Of a DNA stretch of 64,000 bases, positions 1 to 11,700 are shown piece by piece. The DNA is from Galbula dea (Eukaryota; Chordata; Aves; Piciformes; Galbulidae), in the NCBI GenBank assembly GCA_013399015.1, contig VWZX01007017.1, forward strand, positions 1 to 64,000, read 5' to 3'. Below the pieces are notes generated by a model that was given only the letters and a program-made list of their open reading frames with translations, was not told where the DNA came from and did not search any database. The stretch's first letter is position 1, and each line of letters begins with the position of its first letter. A program made the translations under genes and the position numbers.

Positions 1-187
1 GAATCATAGAATGTTAGGGGTTGGAGGGGACCTAGAAAAACCGTCAAGCCCAACCCCCCTGCCAAAGCAGGACACCCTAGATAAGGTCACACAGGAACGA
101 GTTCAGGCCGGCCTTGAATGTCTCTGGAGTAGGAGGCTCCACAACCCCCCCTGGGCAGCCTGTTCCAGGAAGGAGGGGCTGGCCACA
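1..187 (-). mobile_element. CR1: CR1 LINE 3' end, inverted
   Basis: Starts with the complement of the CR1 terminal octamers (GAATCATAGAATG) followed by the complement of the CR1 3' UTR, so the element reads on the minus strand with its 3' tail at the window edge. It stops abruptly near base 187, where plus-strand CR1 ORF2 sequence begins. The window edge may hide part of the tail. Confidence 0.8.
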
Positions 188-1212
188 CGGGAAGAGTACG
201 AAACTGTTGTCTGAGGTTGCAGGGAGGCAACTAGGAAAGCTAAGGCCTCTCTGGAATTAAACCTTGCAAGGGAGGTCAAGGACAATAGGAAGGGCTTCTT
301 CAAATACACTGTCCAAATAACTAACACTAGAGGCAATGTAGGCCCCCCGCTGAATGAGGTGGGTGCCTTGGTGACAGATGATACAAAGAGAGTGGAGTTA
401 CTGAATGCCTCCTTTCTCTATACTGTTAGAGACTGTCCTCAGGAGCCTCAGACTCCTGAGCCCCCAGATGATGTTAGGATAATGGAGAAGTTTTCCTTAG
501 TGGGGGAGGACTGGGTTAGGGAACAGCTAAGCCATCTGGACATCCATAAATCCATGGGACCTGATGGGATGCACCCATGGGTGTTGAGGGAGCTGGCAGA
601 AGTCATTGCCAAGCCCCTCTCCATCATCTTTGGTAAGTCCTGGGGAACAGGAGAGGTGCCTGGGGATTGGGGGAAGGCAAATGTCACTCCAGTCTTCAAA
701 AAGGGCAAGAAGGAGGAGCTGGGTAACTACAGACTGGTCAGCCTCACCTCCATCCCTGGAAAGGTGATGGAACACTTTATCCTTGACTCTGTCTCGAAGC
801 AGATCAAGGATAAAGGGGTCATTGGGAGCAGTCAGCATGTGTTTACCAAGGGGAAGTCATGTTTGACCAACCTGATAGCCTTTGATGAGGACATAACCAG
901 GTGGCTAGATGAGGGTAGGGCAGTGGATGTGGTTTCTCTTGGTTTCAGTAAAGCATTTGACACTGTCTCCCACAGCACCCTGGCAGTTAAACTGAGGAAG
1001 TGTGGTCTGGCTGATTGGGTAGTGAGGTGGATTGTGAACTGGTTGAAGGACAGAAGTCAGAGAGTTGTGGTCAATGGGATGGAGTCTAGGTGGAGGCCTG
1101 TGTCTAGTGGAGTCCCTCAGGGGTCGGTGCTGGGACCAGTACTTCTCAATATATTCACTAATGGCCTGGATGAGGGAACAGAGTGCACTGCCAGCAAGTT
1201 TGCTGATGACAC
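188..1212 (+). mobile_element. CR1: CR1 LINE ORF2 reverse transcriptase fragment, upstream part
   Basis: A stop-interrupted plus-strand frame encodes the CR1 ORF2 region leading into and through most of the reverse transcriptase. Visible motifs in order: KSMGPDGMHP, TPVFKKGKKEE, the D-containing palm stretch SKAFDTVSH, SSGVPQGSVLGP and the catalytic FADD box near 1199-1210. An early in-frame TGA lies near 211 (the VV-stop-GCRE region), and the frame is cut by an LTR right after the FADD codons. The 5' part (endonuclease) is missing, as usual for truncated CR1 copies. It is a dead fragment, not a functional gene; its continuation is at 1905-2170. Confidence 0.9.
1208..1212. repeat. Target site duplication, left copy (GACAC)
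   Basis: GACAC lies immediately before the TG of the solo LTR and recurs at 1905-1909 immediately after its terminal CA. In the uninterrupted CR1 only one copy is expected. Confidence 0.7.
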
Positions 1213-1446
1213 TGTCCTGGTTTTAGCTGTGTATTCTATACCAATCTATGTCAGCTTTACACCCCTCGGGCTACAGGCTGGGTATTGAAGAGGTTTGTGC
1301 GATGGGAGGTGTGATGCCTCCCCTCCGGAGAGTCGTTCGCACCCAGCCTGAGGGGCCGGGGGGCTGTCAGCGGTTCCCAGAGATATCCTATGACTCAGCT
1401 ACCCCGAAGGAGGGTTGGGTTTTCCCGCCAAAGCTGTGTGTGGGGG

Positions 1447-1454
1447 TATATAAT
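1447..1454 (+). promoter_or_regulatory. TATA-like box inside the solo LTR
   Basis: TATATAAT lies about 235 bp into the LTR, a plausible U3 promoter position. It reads toward the downstream CR1 remnant. No evidence of activity can be seen in sequence. Confidence 0.4.
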
Positions 1455-1818
1455 TTCGGGTTTTGGGGGACTGGGGGCAAGTTGCAGAGCCGGAGGAAAA
1501 GGACCCAGCCGTTGCAGGAGCTCTTGCCGAGATCCCTTCGTGCCCCGGGACCCTCTCCAGCCACAGGAATTTTCCCCAGAGACCTACCTTTTCCCAAGCT
1601 TCCTTCTCGACCCCTACTCTTCAACTAGACTGTGACTTTTCATCTGCAGAACAAACAGGTTCCTTTTGTTTGGGACTCAGGGGGAGGGGAAGCACGTGGA
1701 GCTTGTGCACAGGGGCTTATAGCACCATTACTCCCGTGCCCCAGGGTGCTGGGTTGTTGGTTCTGGTTTAAAACTAAGTTTTGTTGCATTTATTGTATTG
1801 TTCCTTTTCTTATCTTCT

Positions 1819-1824
1819 ATTAAA
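1819..1824 (+). promoter_or_regulatory. LTR polyadenylation signal ATTAAA
   Basis: ATTAAA followed by a T/G-rich stretch about 80 bp before the LTR end, as expected for the R/U5 region. Confidence 0.45.
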
Positions 1825-1904
1825 TTGTAATTTTGACTGGTAATCTCTCTTGTATTGAGATTCTATGGCCGTCCTGCTAGTTCTTAACCTTTTAAACTAG
1901 CACA

Positions 1905-2170
1905 GACACTAAACTGGGTGGAGTGGCTGACACACCAGAGGGTTGTGCTGCCATTCAGTGAGACTTAGACAGGCTGGAGAGTTGGGCAGGGAGACATGGA
2001 ATGAGATTCAACAAGGGCAAGTGTCGAGTCTTGCACCTGGGAAAGAGAGGTTGTGGAGTCTCCTTCTATGGAGGTATTCAAAACTCGTCTGGACGTGCTT
2101 CTGTGTGACCTGGTCTAGGGAATCCTGCTCTGGCAGGGGGGTTCCTTCCAGCCCCTAACATTCTGTGAAT
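1905..2170 (+). mobile_element. CR1: CR1 LINE ORF2 tail and 3' end, downstream of the solo LTR
   Basis: Resumes the CR1 reverse transcriptase frame after the LTR (ADTPEG region; the copy is decayed). Near base 2048 it jumps directly from the middle of ORF2 to its last codons, so about 0.8 kb is deleted internally. It ends with the CR1 3' UTR and one degenerate ATTCTGTGAATC octamer pair. Confidence 0.85.
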
Positions 2171-3150
2171 CCCGGGAGCTGTGGGTGAGCAGGGAACACA
2201 CTAGGAGGAAAGCAGAGAGCTCTGGGGCTTACTGGAGGAAAAAGAGGTTCCTGATGCCCCCAGCAGGTAAATGAGAGCAGGGCTCTGGTTTCACTGGAGG
2301 ACTAAGGACTCTGGAGAGCATCAAAAGATGAAGGAGGACTTGTCCTGCACACCCACGAATGGGAACGGTCCCAAGCAGATAAAAGAGGATCCTGGGGAAA
2401 AAGGACAGCAAATGGAAGGATGTGGGGGAACACTGGAGGAGAAATGGGGCAGTCTGGAGTGGGGCAGAGGGCAAGAGGAGGCAACTGAAAGAGCATATGG
2501 GATGGGAGAACATGTTCAAGGTGTGCAAGGGTAGGGGGAGATGCCCCTGGGTAGCAAAAGGGATCCAGCTGGTGGCCCTAGGACACAGACAGCTGGGAAA
2601 GAGCCCCAGGGTACACACTGACCTCACACAGCTCCCTCCCTCTCTGTTTGTCCCCAGACTGGGCTGAGCTCAGCCTCCTCCCTCCTGTGCCTCCAAACCA
2701 GCTCCATGCACCCTCCCCTCATCCTCACCCTGTTCCCAGACTCCATCATCCTCACTGCCCTCTCCCCCCATCTTTGGCACGATGCACAGCCCCTCCTGCA
2801 GCTCCTTCCAAATGTTCAGTCACACAGTTCCTGGGATTTGGGGAGGAAAAGGATAGAGCAGAGGAGGAGGAACACAACCAGCATCACTACCAGCCACAGT
2901 CATTCCCCTCTTAATTTCTTGCATCTTCTGCCATCGTGTGGTCTGTGAGAGAATGAACGAGAAGTCAACAGAGAGGCTTTCCGTTACTGCTCCTCCTTTA
3001 TTCCACCTCTGATGGGTAAACAAGAGGCTGATTTTCAAGTGCACGACTGCTGGAAGTATCTATTTTGATAAATCATGTATCTGAAGACTTGCTTTCTTAG
3101 TCTTACCCCCGTCCATCACCAGGGTGGTGGGAAGAAGGAAGCAGTTTATC
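2171..3150. other. Unassigned sequence beyond the TMLHE 3' end
   Basis: No repeat family or gene recognised. Short open frames occur on both strands without domains. An AATAAA on the minus strand at 2997-3002 (plus TTTATT) could be a distal TMLHE polyadenylation signal. The 2700-2790 stretch is C-rich. Confidence 0.4.
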
Positions 3151-3151
3151 A

Positions 3152-3157
3152 TTTATT
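3152..3157 (-). promoter_or_regulatory. TMLHE: Candidate TMLHE polyadenylation signal (AATAAA)
   Basis: Minus-strand AATAAA about 2.4 kb past the TMLHE stop codon. It is the first canonical signal I noticed at the far end of the CR1-free stretch that follows the stop. A second one lies at 2997-3002. Which one is used cannot be told from sequence. Confidence 0.35.
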
Positions 3158-5576
3158 GGCTGAAAGAACTGGAAAAGCTCCATTACAAAAACCTGATCCC
3201 CTATCAGACAGCCACCAGAACCTGTTCCATAACACAGCCCAACCACTGCCCATACCAGACAGGCAGCAAGGGCCACTTTGGTCCTTCAAATGAAGTTTGG
3301 ATGCTCACAAGCTGCTTTGGAAGAGTTTAGCCCTCTTGGGAAGTGGGGAAGAGGTGAAGCACGAGGTCTAACCATAGCTCTCTCCTCTCCACATCTCATT
3401 GTGGGGGTGGCTAAGTTTATCTGAGTAACACCCAGGAGGAAATGTGTTTCTTCTGCATTCCCATGAACAACCCCATCACCTGGAGGAGGCTGGAGTTTAC
3501 TCATGAGAGGAGGTTGGTGTCTGCAGACTGCAGCCCCTGGCAGCAGAAGTCACCACATTCCTTTCAGAAAGGCACCTAGATGATGGTGATCTGTCACCAA
3601 CAGGCTTTGGGGGGGTCTCCTCTGTGCCATCCGTGGTCCTGCACACTCCTCAGGGTAGCAGCTGATACAGATGGAGATCACCCTGAGCAGGGGAAGGTGA
3701 AGCTGATCTCAGTAAGGGAAGGTTTCCATGTTACCCAAATGCCTTCCCTCGTATCCTGGGGCACAGGAAGGCAAAGAGAGCTCAGGAACCCCCTGATACC
3801 CTCAGATAATTTAAAAGAGGGCTCAAAGGTTTCAAATACTTTGTCAGCTAACACAGAGGTTGGTTTTGGTCACCACCACCTCCTCCCCACTCTATGCCAC
3901 AGCTCCACCCAGCAGCAGAGGATGAAACCAACCCTGAGCACGGGAGCTGAGCTGCATGAGGGACAGTGGACACCACCCCTGAGCTTTGCTACCTCTCAAC
4001 AGGATCCACCAAGACATGTAAAAGGCCACATCTCAGCTGTGCTGGTGGAAGCGGCACCTAAGGAGAACCTGGAAACAAAAAGCCTGGCAAAGGAAGTACC
4101 AGAGTATGTGCTGGAGGGTGCTGAAGGGGTTTGTTGGCTCAGCCTGGAGGAAGATTCAAGTTCCTGTGCCTGAGGCTCTGGGGGATGCACCTGAGAGCAG
4201 GCAGCTCACTTCAATTTTTATCTGCCACCATCACTCACCTTTCACTTCCTCACACACCCTCTGACCAACAGCTTCCTGCCAAGCCTTCCCTCAGAAACCT
4301 CCTTTCTGCTCCTTATGGCTGCAGCCACATCTCACTGTGGACAGGAAAAGGCATCAGGAAGCTTAGCCCACACGAGGAGAAGCTTCAAGAGTCTCCACAC
4401 TGGGACCTACACACTCAGAGGGCAGCAAGTTTAGCACACACTGTGCTGTACTTGGACCCCGGACACAAGTGTCTTGCTCACACAGGAGTGAAGAGCAGAG
4501 TGAACACCCCCAGAGGTATGAAAGAAGGAAAAAAAATCAATCCCAAAATCTCCTGTTGTGTCTAAAATTCCAATGTTTCCAACAGGATTTGCTTTTGTTC
4601 CTTAACACTGTGGCCCTGAAATGTGCCAGATTCTGATTAATCCTCCCAGGAGCCAAAAGGCTCAGTGTTGGTTACCTTCACAGGCAGGAGAGCCTGCTGG
4701 AAAACCTCTCAAAGGACAACCTCCCTCCAGAGTAAAGATGATCTACACAAACTCCTCCTTCAGGCAAGATGAAAGAGCAGCACAGGGAATTCCTCAGCAA
4801 ATACTGCAGGTGCTGAGCCTTCCCCCTTGGTACAAGCACAGTGCAACAGGCAGAAAGAACACAAGTGTCACCTTACAGGAGGTGAAGGAAAGGTGAGGAA
4901 CACCTCCCTCAGCTAACAGAGTCATCTCTCCTTCCCAACACACGGATCTTACTACTTTCTCTTCCCTTCTAACCTAAACCTGGTCAGAAACACCCTATCT
5001 GTACTTGGTTCTCCTTCCAGGCCAGCCCTCAGCAGCACAGCATGTAGCAGGGACTGTTCTGGGGCTATGAAGTATGTTTAAGAGCTCACTGCAATATGTC
5101 ACCAGCCCTTGGTCTGAGTAGTGGCACTTTCATTTTGTCTAGAAGGGGTAAAAGTCCAGCCTGAGGTGAGACAAGATCCCAGAGGTTTCCATTCTGCTCT
5201 GCTAATAAAATCCAAGTAGAACTGTCAGCTGACACAAAGACTGAACAGGGAAAGACAGCAACATTTCAAATCCTGAAGGCACTTGACTGGAGGGGAACTT
5301 CCCATGGTGTGATTATCTCAGCAGAGCTGAGACAGACTGCAAAGACCAGCCTGGGAGCACAGACAGCAAGAGCTGACCATGCTCAGAAGGCAGAATATGG
5401 TCCCACAAAGCTCCCACTGCCTTTGGCTTCCACCTGCTCCCTCTCCCGAGGGGGCACCGAGAGCTGCTTGGAGAGAGGGTGAAGGTGTCCGAGGTATGTG
5501 CGACATCTGGGGTGTGGTGAGGCACCAGCAGGGTGGTGCTGAAGGTCTGAGGGCCTCTCCATGGAGGTGGCCTGGG
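3152..5576 (-). other. TMLHE: Probable TMLHE 3' UTR
   Basis: About 2.4 kb between the TMLHE stop codon and the first downstream minus-strand AATAAA. Unlike the neighbouring introns it contains no CR1 copy, which fits a retained UTR. A 197-codon open frame on the opposite strand (3580-4173) has no recognisable domain. The extent is inference. Confidence 0.4.
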
Positions 5577-5708
5577 CTAAGCCTGGAGGCCCAGCAGACG
5601 TGCAGTGTTCAGTACATCATCCCTTGTCAGGTAGCAGCCGCAGAGCTGCCTGTAGCCCGTGAACGCCTCCCGCCCATGCAGGACACGCCAGTTATCCACG
5701 AACAGAGC
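5577..5708 (-). CDS. TMLHE: TMLHE last coding exon (exon 8)
   Basis: 132 bp, phase 0 entry after a CAG acceptor, reading ALFVDNWRVLHGRE to the TAG stop at 5579-5577. Carries the distal iron ligand H389 and the likely 2-oxoglutarate-binding arginine. Confidence 0.96.
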   Translation of the reverse strand, partial: ALFVDNWRVLHGREAFTGYRQLCGCYLTRDDVLNTARLLGLQA

Positions 5709-8700
5709 CTGCAGGAGGAGAGAAAAGGCTCTCAGGAGAAGGGCAACCACCACAGAGAGGGATCCTGAGCCTTTGACAGGGCAGGTCCTGGAGGTGGAGA
5801 TCCCCAGAGACTAGAAGAGCAAGTAAGGGTATTCCATGGTGGGCATGACCCTTCCTGTTCAACACTGTCAGGGACAGCAGATGAGACTAGAGCAGGATGT
5901 TGTGTGATCTAGCACAGCTGTTGGACCTGCACCCAGCAGTTCTGCTCTGCTGATAACCACATGTTAGAACACAGAAGGACAGAATCATTTTGGTTGGAAG
6001 AGACCTTTAAGCTCATCAAGTCCAACCTTTAACCAACACTGTCAGGTCACCACTAAACCATGTCCATCAGCACCACATCTGCATGGCTTTTCAACCCCTC
6101 CAGCATGGTGACTCCACCACTGCCCTGGGCAGCCTGGGCCAGGCCTTCACAACCCTTTTGGGGAAAGAGTTGTTCTTAATGTCAAAACTAAACCTTCCCT
6201 CACACAACTTGAGGCCCTTTCCTCTTGCCCTCTCACTTGTCCCTTGAGAGAAGAGACCAACCCCCACCTGGCTCCAGCCTCCTTTCAGCAGGACAGCTCT
6301 GAAGAGGCAAACCACAGCACTTGGAGCTTCCCTGAAGTGGCACCAAGCCTGCAGAGGGGAAGGAGCACCCTGCCACTCTGTCCTGCTCCCTGAGCATCCC
6401 AACTCCAAGTCCTACCTTGCCTGGCTTCAGTTTGACCCACAGTTCGTTTTCTGGCCTCCTGAGCTCTGCGGTGAGCGTGCGGTGAGCAGCGTACCAGCGA
6501 TGCACCACGTCGTAAGGCACCGTGTTGATGACAGCGCGATCGTAGTTATTGTACCTAGGAGAGAGAGGCTGTTCCACATGGCTCCTGCCACTTGTTCCTT
6601 GGGAGAAGAGACCAACCCCCACCTGGCTCCAACTTCCTTGCAGGGAGTTGGAGAGAGTGAGAAGGTCTCCCCTGAGCCTCCTCTTCTCCAGGCTAGCCAA
6701 CCCCAGTTCCCTCAGCTGCTCCTCACAGCACCTGTGCTCTAGACCCTTCCCCACCTTCCTTGCCCTTCTCACACTCCAGCACCTCAGTGTCCTTCTTGGA
6801 GTGAGGAGCCCAGAACTGAACCCAGGATTCCAGGTGTGGCCTCACCAGTGCCTAGTACAGGAGGATGATCCCTGCCCTAGTCCTATTAGTTTTCCATGGA
6901 AGGATGCTTCACAGAGTGAGGGTCCTTCAGAACAGAAGGAGGAAAGGAGGAGGAGGAGGAGGAAGGCTGGAAAGCCTCCTGCACTCAGCCAAGCAGGAGT
7001 TTCAGCAAACAGCTGAAATTCCCTCTGCAGAGGAGCAGTCTGTGCTCTCACAGAGTCACAGAATTATCGAGTTTGGAAGAGACCTCTAAAGATCATCATC
7101 AAGTCCAACCATCAACCTAGCACCATCATCTAAAACCACATCCCCAAGACTAAACCAAGTCCCTAAGTACTACATCTAGATCCTTTTTAAACACCTCCAG
7201 GGACTGTGACTCCACCACCTCATAGAATTGTCAGAGTTGGAAGGGATCTTAAAGACCGTCTAGCTGCAACACCCCTGCCATGGGCAGGGACACCTCCCAG
7301 TAGATCAGGCTGCTCAGAGCCCCATCCAGCCTGGCCTTTAAACCTTCCAGGGATGGGACTTCCACCACCTCCCTGGGCAGCCTGTTCCCTATACACCAGG
7401 CTGGTTTCTAAAGGCTCTTTCAGAGAACAGCTGCATTCTGCTGCCCCTCAAGTGAAGGCAGATGAGGGCTTGGAGCTGAAGGGAAGATGACAGGACTGAG
7501 AGATTGGAGCCAGCATTGACACCTATCTTTATATTGGGGGTTCTGACACTTCCTCTGCAGCAGCAATGCTCACCCAGGAGGAAACACAGAGTGTTGTGGT
7601 GGTTTCACCACTGCCCCTCAAACATTTGCTGGGTTTTAATTTACAGAACCATAGATTCATTTTGGTTAGGAGAGACCTTTAAGATCATCAAGCCTAACCA
7701 TTAACCAGCACTGCCACGTCACCACTAAGCCATGTCCTTCAGAAGTGTTCAGTGCTCTCTCCTGGAGACCTACTCCCATCTGCCACAATCCTCTCTCCTC
7801 CCCCAGAGCAAGAGGCCTTCCATGGACGTTACCTGATCAGATACAGCTCGTTGTTCCAGGGGTAGACATTGAGGACTGGCCCAACTCCAATCATGTGGTT
7901 GTGACACTCCCCCACGTTCTCCACATACTCGTGCTTCAAGGGCACCTTGCTGAGGAGCTCGAACTGCTCGGGGGCTTGCTGCAGCACCTGCTCTGCTGCG
8001 TAGAAGCCATCCACCAGCAGCGTCCGCCCGCCCGTGCCCTCGTGCTTCAGGCAGTGAAACACCTGGATGCTGTGGGGGGGAGAGAAGCCAGAGCACATGA
8101 GGAAAGACCTTGGCTGCCTGTCCCTTGGGGATGCTCCTCACAGACCCAGAGATGGAGATGGATGCAACCTTCTCATTCCACTGTGACAGGGAGCTCTCCA
8201 GGGGATGGAGGCAGAGCCGTATGAACTGGCTGCAGCTGCTGTTTCTTCAGGCCCCACCTCCCTCGTTTTGCTCTCTCAGAAGGCAGCTAACTGCCTCTCA
8301 CTGCCTCCCAAATCATGTGGTATGAGTGTGGTGAGGCACTGGAACAGGTTGCCCAGAGAGGTTGTGCAGGCCCCATCCCTGGCAGTGTTTAAGGCCAGGC
8401 TGGATGTGGCCCTGGATGACCTGGTCTAGTGATTGGCATCCCTGCCCATGGCAGGGGGGTTGGAACTAGATGATCTCTAAGGTCCCTTCCAACCTCAGCC
8501 ATTCTATGATTCTATGGCATCAACTGGTGTAGGATCAGACCTGTCACCCAGAGTCCATCCAGGCAGCAGGATGCAGAGGTTCAAAAGCATCCATCTAACT
8601 TCCCTAGAATGTCTCAGGACAAGAGGACAGTTCAAGCAATGCTGGTTGTACTGCTGAGAGCAATGCTGGTTGTACTGCTGAGGTCTCCAGGAACTACCAG

Positions 8701-11700
8701 GGGTGTCCAGGGTGACTCTCCCTCAAATGTACATCATGATCTCCCACTGGCAGCCAGGAGAAGTCCCTCAAGACAACACATTGAAGACCCTTTGGAAAGC
8801 CAGGAGCAGAGGGGTCCCCAGTGAGAGGTCTACCTATAGGGACACCCCCTAGCTAATGGGAAGCCATCAACTCAGCTTTTGTCTTGCTGTTTCTTCTCTG
8901 AGGCTTCTCTCTCCCTCCCTGCAAGCAAAGTAGGCACTGAAACACTAGGAACAAATACCCAGGAGCTGCCTCCAGTCACCTACTCCCAGTTTTCACAGTG
9001 TAACAACTCCACTTGTTAGGAAATTAATTGTGACCTTCTGGAAAAGCCTTTCCCTTCTGTTCTCCCTTTGGGGCCTCTTAACCCAGCAGGGCAGCAAGTG
9101 ACGTGGCAGGACCTCCCAGCTCCACCCTCACCAGCACCTTTTCATCTGGGTGCTCAAACCACTCTTCTACCCACAACAGTTTCAGGATAATTCTACAGGC
9201 AGTGAAAAGCAAAGGACACTCCATGCCTTAGAGGCAACAAGCTCCTCCCACAGCTCTGAGAAAGCCTCTTCTAAGGGCATGCTCTTTGGTCCACGATGGG
9301 GGAGATGGCACAGTCCTTCCCCTGGCTTGGGGAGTAATTTAACTGGGACTTGGTAGGTTTGGCTCATTTCAGGGGACAGGAAACATTCCAAGGAACACAT
9401 TTTTCTGGACAAACACCTCACTTCATTCAGAAGCAGGTCAAAGGCTCTTCCAAGTGGTTATGGAAGCCAGGCTGGGAAGATGGGAATTCTGGCAGAGACA
9501 GGGGCTCAGGAAAGCCAGAAATTCATGTTCTTCCTGCGCAACTGTGGCTCTGCAGAACTGCAAGCAAGGAAACCAGGAAGGTTTTTGCACTGCTAATTTA
9601 GCCCATGCTGCCACTGCTTGATATACTTCAGTTGGCTGCAGATGAGAACACACCTACCTGAAGGGAACCCTTCCAAGTACAAAAGAAAGGTATAAAAATA
9701 GCTAGTGAGTTCTACAGCTCTGGCACTGAGCAGTTGAATCACAGTTTTTTTGCAGGCTGAAGTTCTGATTGCTAATTACTTTTCTTTGATTTTGAGGAAG
9801 ATTTTGTGAGCTCCTAAAACAAAGCAACCAAGCTTCCAGAGTAACCAACCCCAGTTCCCTCAGCTGCTCCTCACAACACTTGTGCTCTAGACCCTTCACT
9901 ACCATCACTGCCCTTCTCTGGAAACGCTCCAGCACCTCAATGTTCTTCTTGGAGCGAGGAGACCAAAACTGACCCCAGGATTGGAGGAGTGGCCTCCCCA
10001 GTGCCCAGTACAGAGGCAGAATCACTCCTGCCTTCAGCACTGTGCATCTGTGAAGCACAAGCACTTACCCACAGGGCTCCTGGAAGTAGGTTGTGTCGGT
10101 GTGACGGTCCAGAGCCAGCTTGGTGTAGGCTGTGTCCCCCCGAGAGAAGTCCGAGGTGAAGTACCACATCCTCCCATAAATGGTCTCCCTGCAAGAGACA
10201 GGCAGTTACCAGAGCACTGCAGGGATCAGTGTGCTGGGAAAACAGATCCTCTCTTCTGTTTGAGGTTACTTCCCTCCATCCTATGGACAGAGTTATTAAA
10301 GAACAACTTAAAAATTCACACTGCCAAGAGCTGGTGTTTCTAATGCCTCCTCAGCTTCTCTCCCCTAAAGACTGATGGCAAGGAGTTTTGTTTCCCCTGC
10401 ACAAATACAGACCTTTCCATACCAAACACATCAGCCTCAGTCAAACCAAGGAAGCCAGCAAGATACCTGATGAGCTGCCAGAGCACAGCTAGCCCTAGCT
10501 CACACCCACCACGGGGTACAGGAATCCCATTTCTTGTCCTCAGGACCCTGCATTTTCACCCACACTACAAGCATGGGTGGGACCTGACACAAAGCAAGGA
10601 CAAACAGTAGTCAGGAGCTACAGGGTGAGGGTACCTGGAGAAAAAAAGTTGGCTGGATACACCCTGGAGGCTACTTGGAGTGACCACTGATTAGAAGAGA
10701 GCCCAAGGCAAGTTAAATTGTTTCTGCAGCCTGGATAAAACTGGAGGCTCAAGCCCCAGGTTGCCTTGCTGTTGGGGTGTTTGAAACAAGCACAGGAGAA
10801 GCATTTCTCAGTGTTTTTCTTTAGGGAGAGCTATGGTTTGTTTTTGATCTCACAGGCTCCCAGGGCCAGGGCTGCCCTCCTAACCTCTCAAGTCATAACA
10901 GGAAATGTCTCTCCTCACACAGCTCCAGCCTTCCCAGACAGGCCACTTCCTCCAGGCACTCCTCTGCCTGCACTCACACTAACACACAAGTCATCCATGT
11001 GCTCCTGAGGCAGCTCCTCAGGACTCCAGGATGTCCCCTACACCAAGGTCAGATCCCACTCCAACATACTCCATCCCAATTCAAGTGAAGTGGCCAGACG
11101 CTGTAGAAGACCTCTGGTTTGCAAAGCAGGTGATGCTGCACAATACACAGGATAAGGCAGCAGCACCTGTCCACAGAAGGAAAATAACCCTGTCCTTCAT
11201 GGCTCTTCTGCAAGCTGTCAGTGGCCTTCAAATCAGAGCATCAGAGTGGTTTGGGTGGGAAGGGACCTTTCAAGGTCATCCAGACCAACTCCCTGCCCCA
11301 TAGTCAGCAGGGACATCTCCAACTAGAGCAGGTTACTCAGAGCAACCTGACCTGGGATGGTTCCAGGGATGGGACATCTCCCACCTCTCTGGGCAACCTG
11401 TGTAACACCCTCAGTGTATCAGATGTCTTCCTTAGACCCAGCCCACCCTTCCCAGTTACCTGATTAAGCTGATCCTTTCTGCTAAGATTTCCGTGTCCTC
11501 TTTGGTGGGAGTGACATTCTCTACAAAAGCAATCCCATACAACAAGAAGTTCTGCAGGAACTCCTTCAGGCCCTCATCTGTCTCCAGGAAACTCCTGCAG
11601 TCGACAGAGGGGACCTGGGCTTGCCGGTAGATTTCAGCATTCCAGAGGATGCGGGGGTGCATCACCTGCTGCTTCTGCCCCTCGTAGCTGTTCCTCACCA

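Larger units (their letters stand above)
1213..1904 (+). mobile_element. Solo LTR of an endogenous retrovirus, 692 bp
   Basis: The segment begins TGTCCTGGTTTT and ends CTAGCACA, so it has the TG...CA termini of a retroviral LTR, and it is flanked by the 5-bp duplication GACAC. A TATA-like box (TATATAAT) lies at 1447-1454 and a polyadenylation signal ATTAAA at 1819-1824, in plus-strand order. No internal retroviral sequence is present, so it is the product of LTR-LTR recombination. Removing it rejoins the CR1 reverse transcriptase frame of the host element. The opening bases resemble avian ERVL-type LTRs from memory; the family assignment is inference. It has no coding capacity. Confidence 0.75.

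Noticed and set aside
359..1288. 309-codon plus-strand ORF as a host gene
   Set aside because: It is CR1 ORF2 reverse transcriptase running into a solo LTR; the last codons are LTR sequence.
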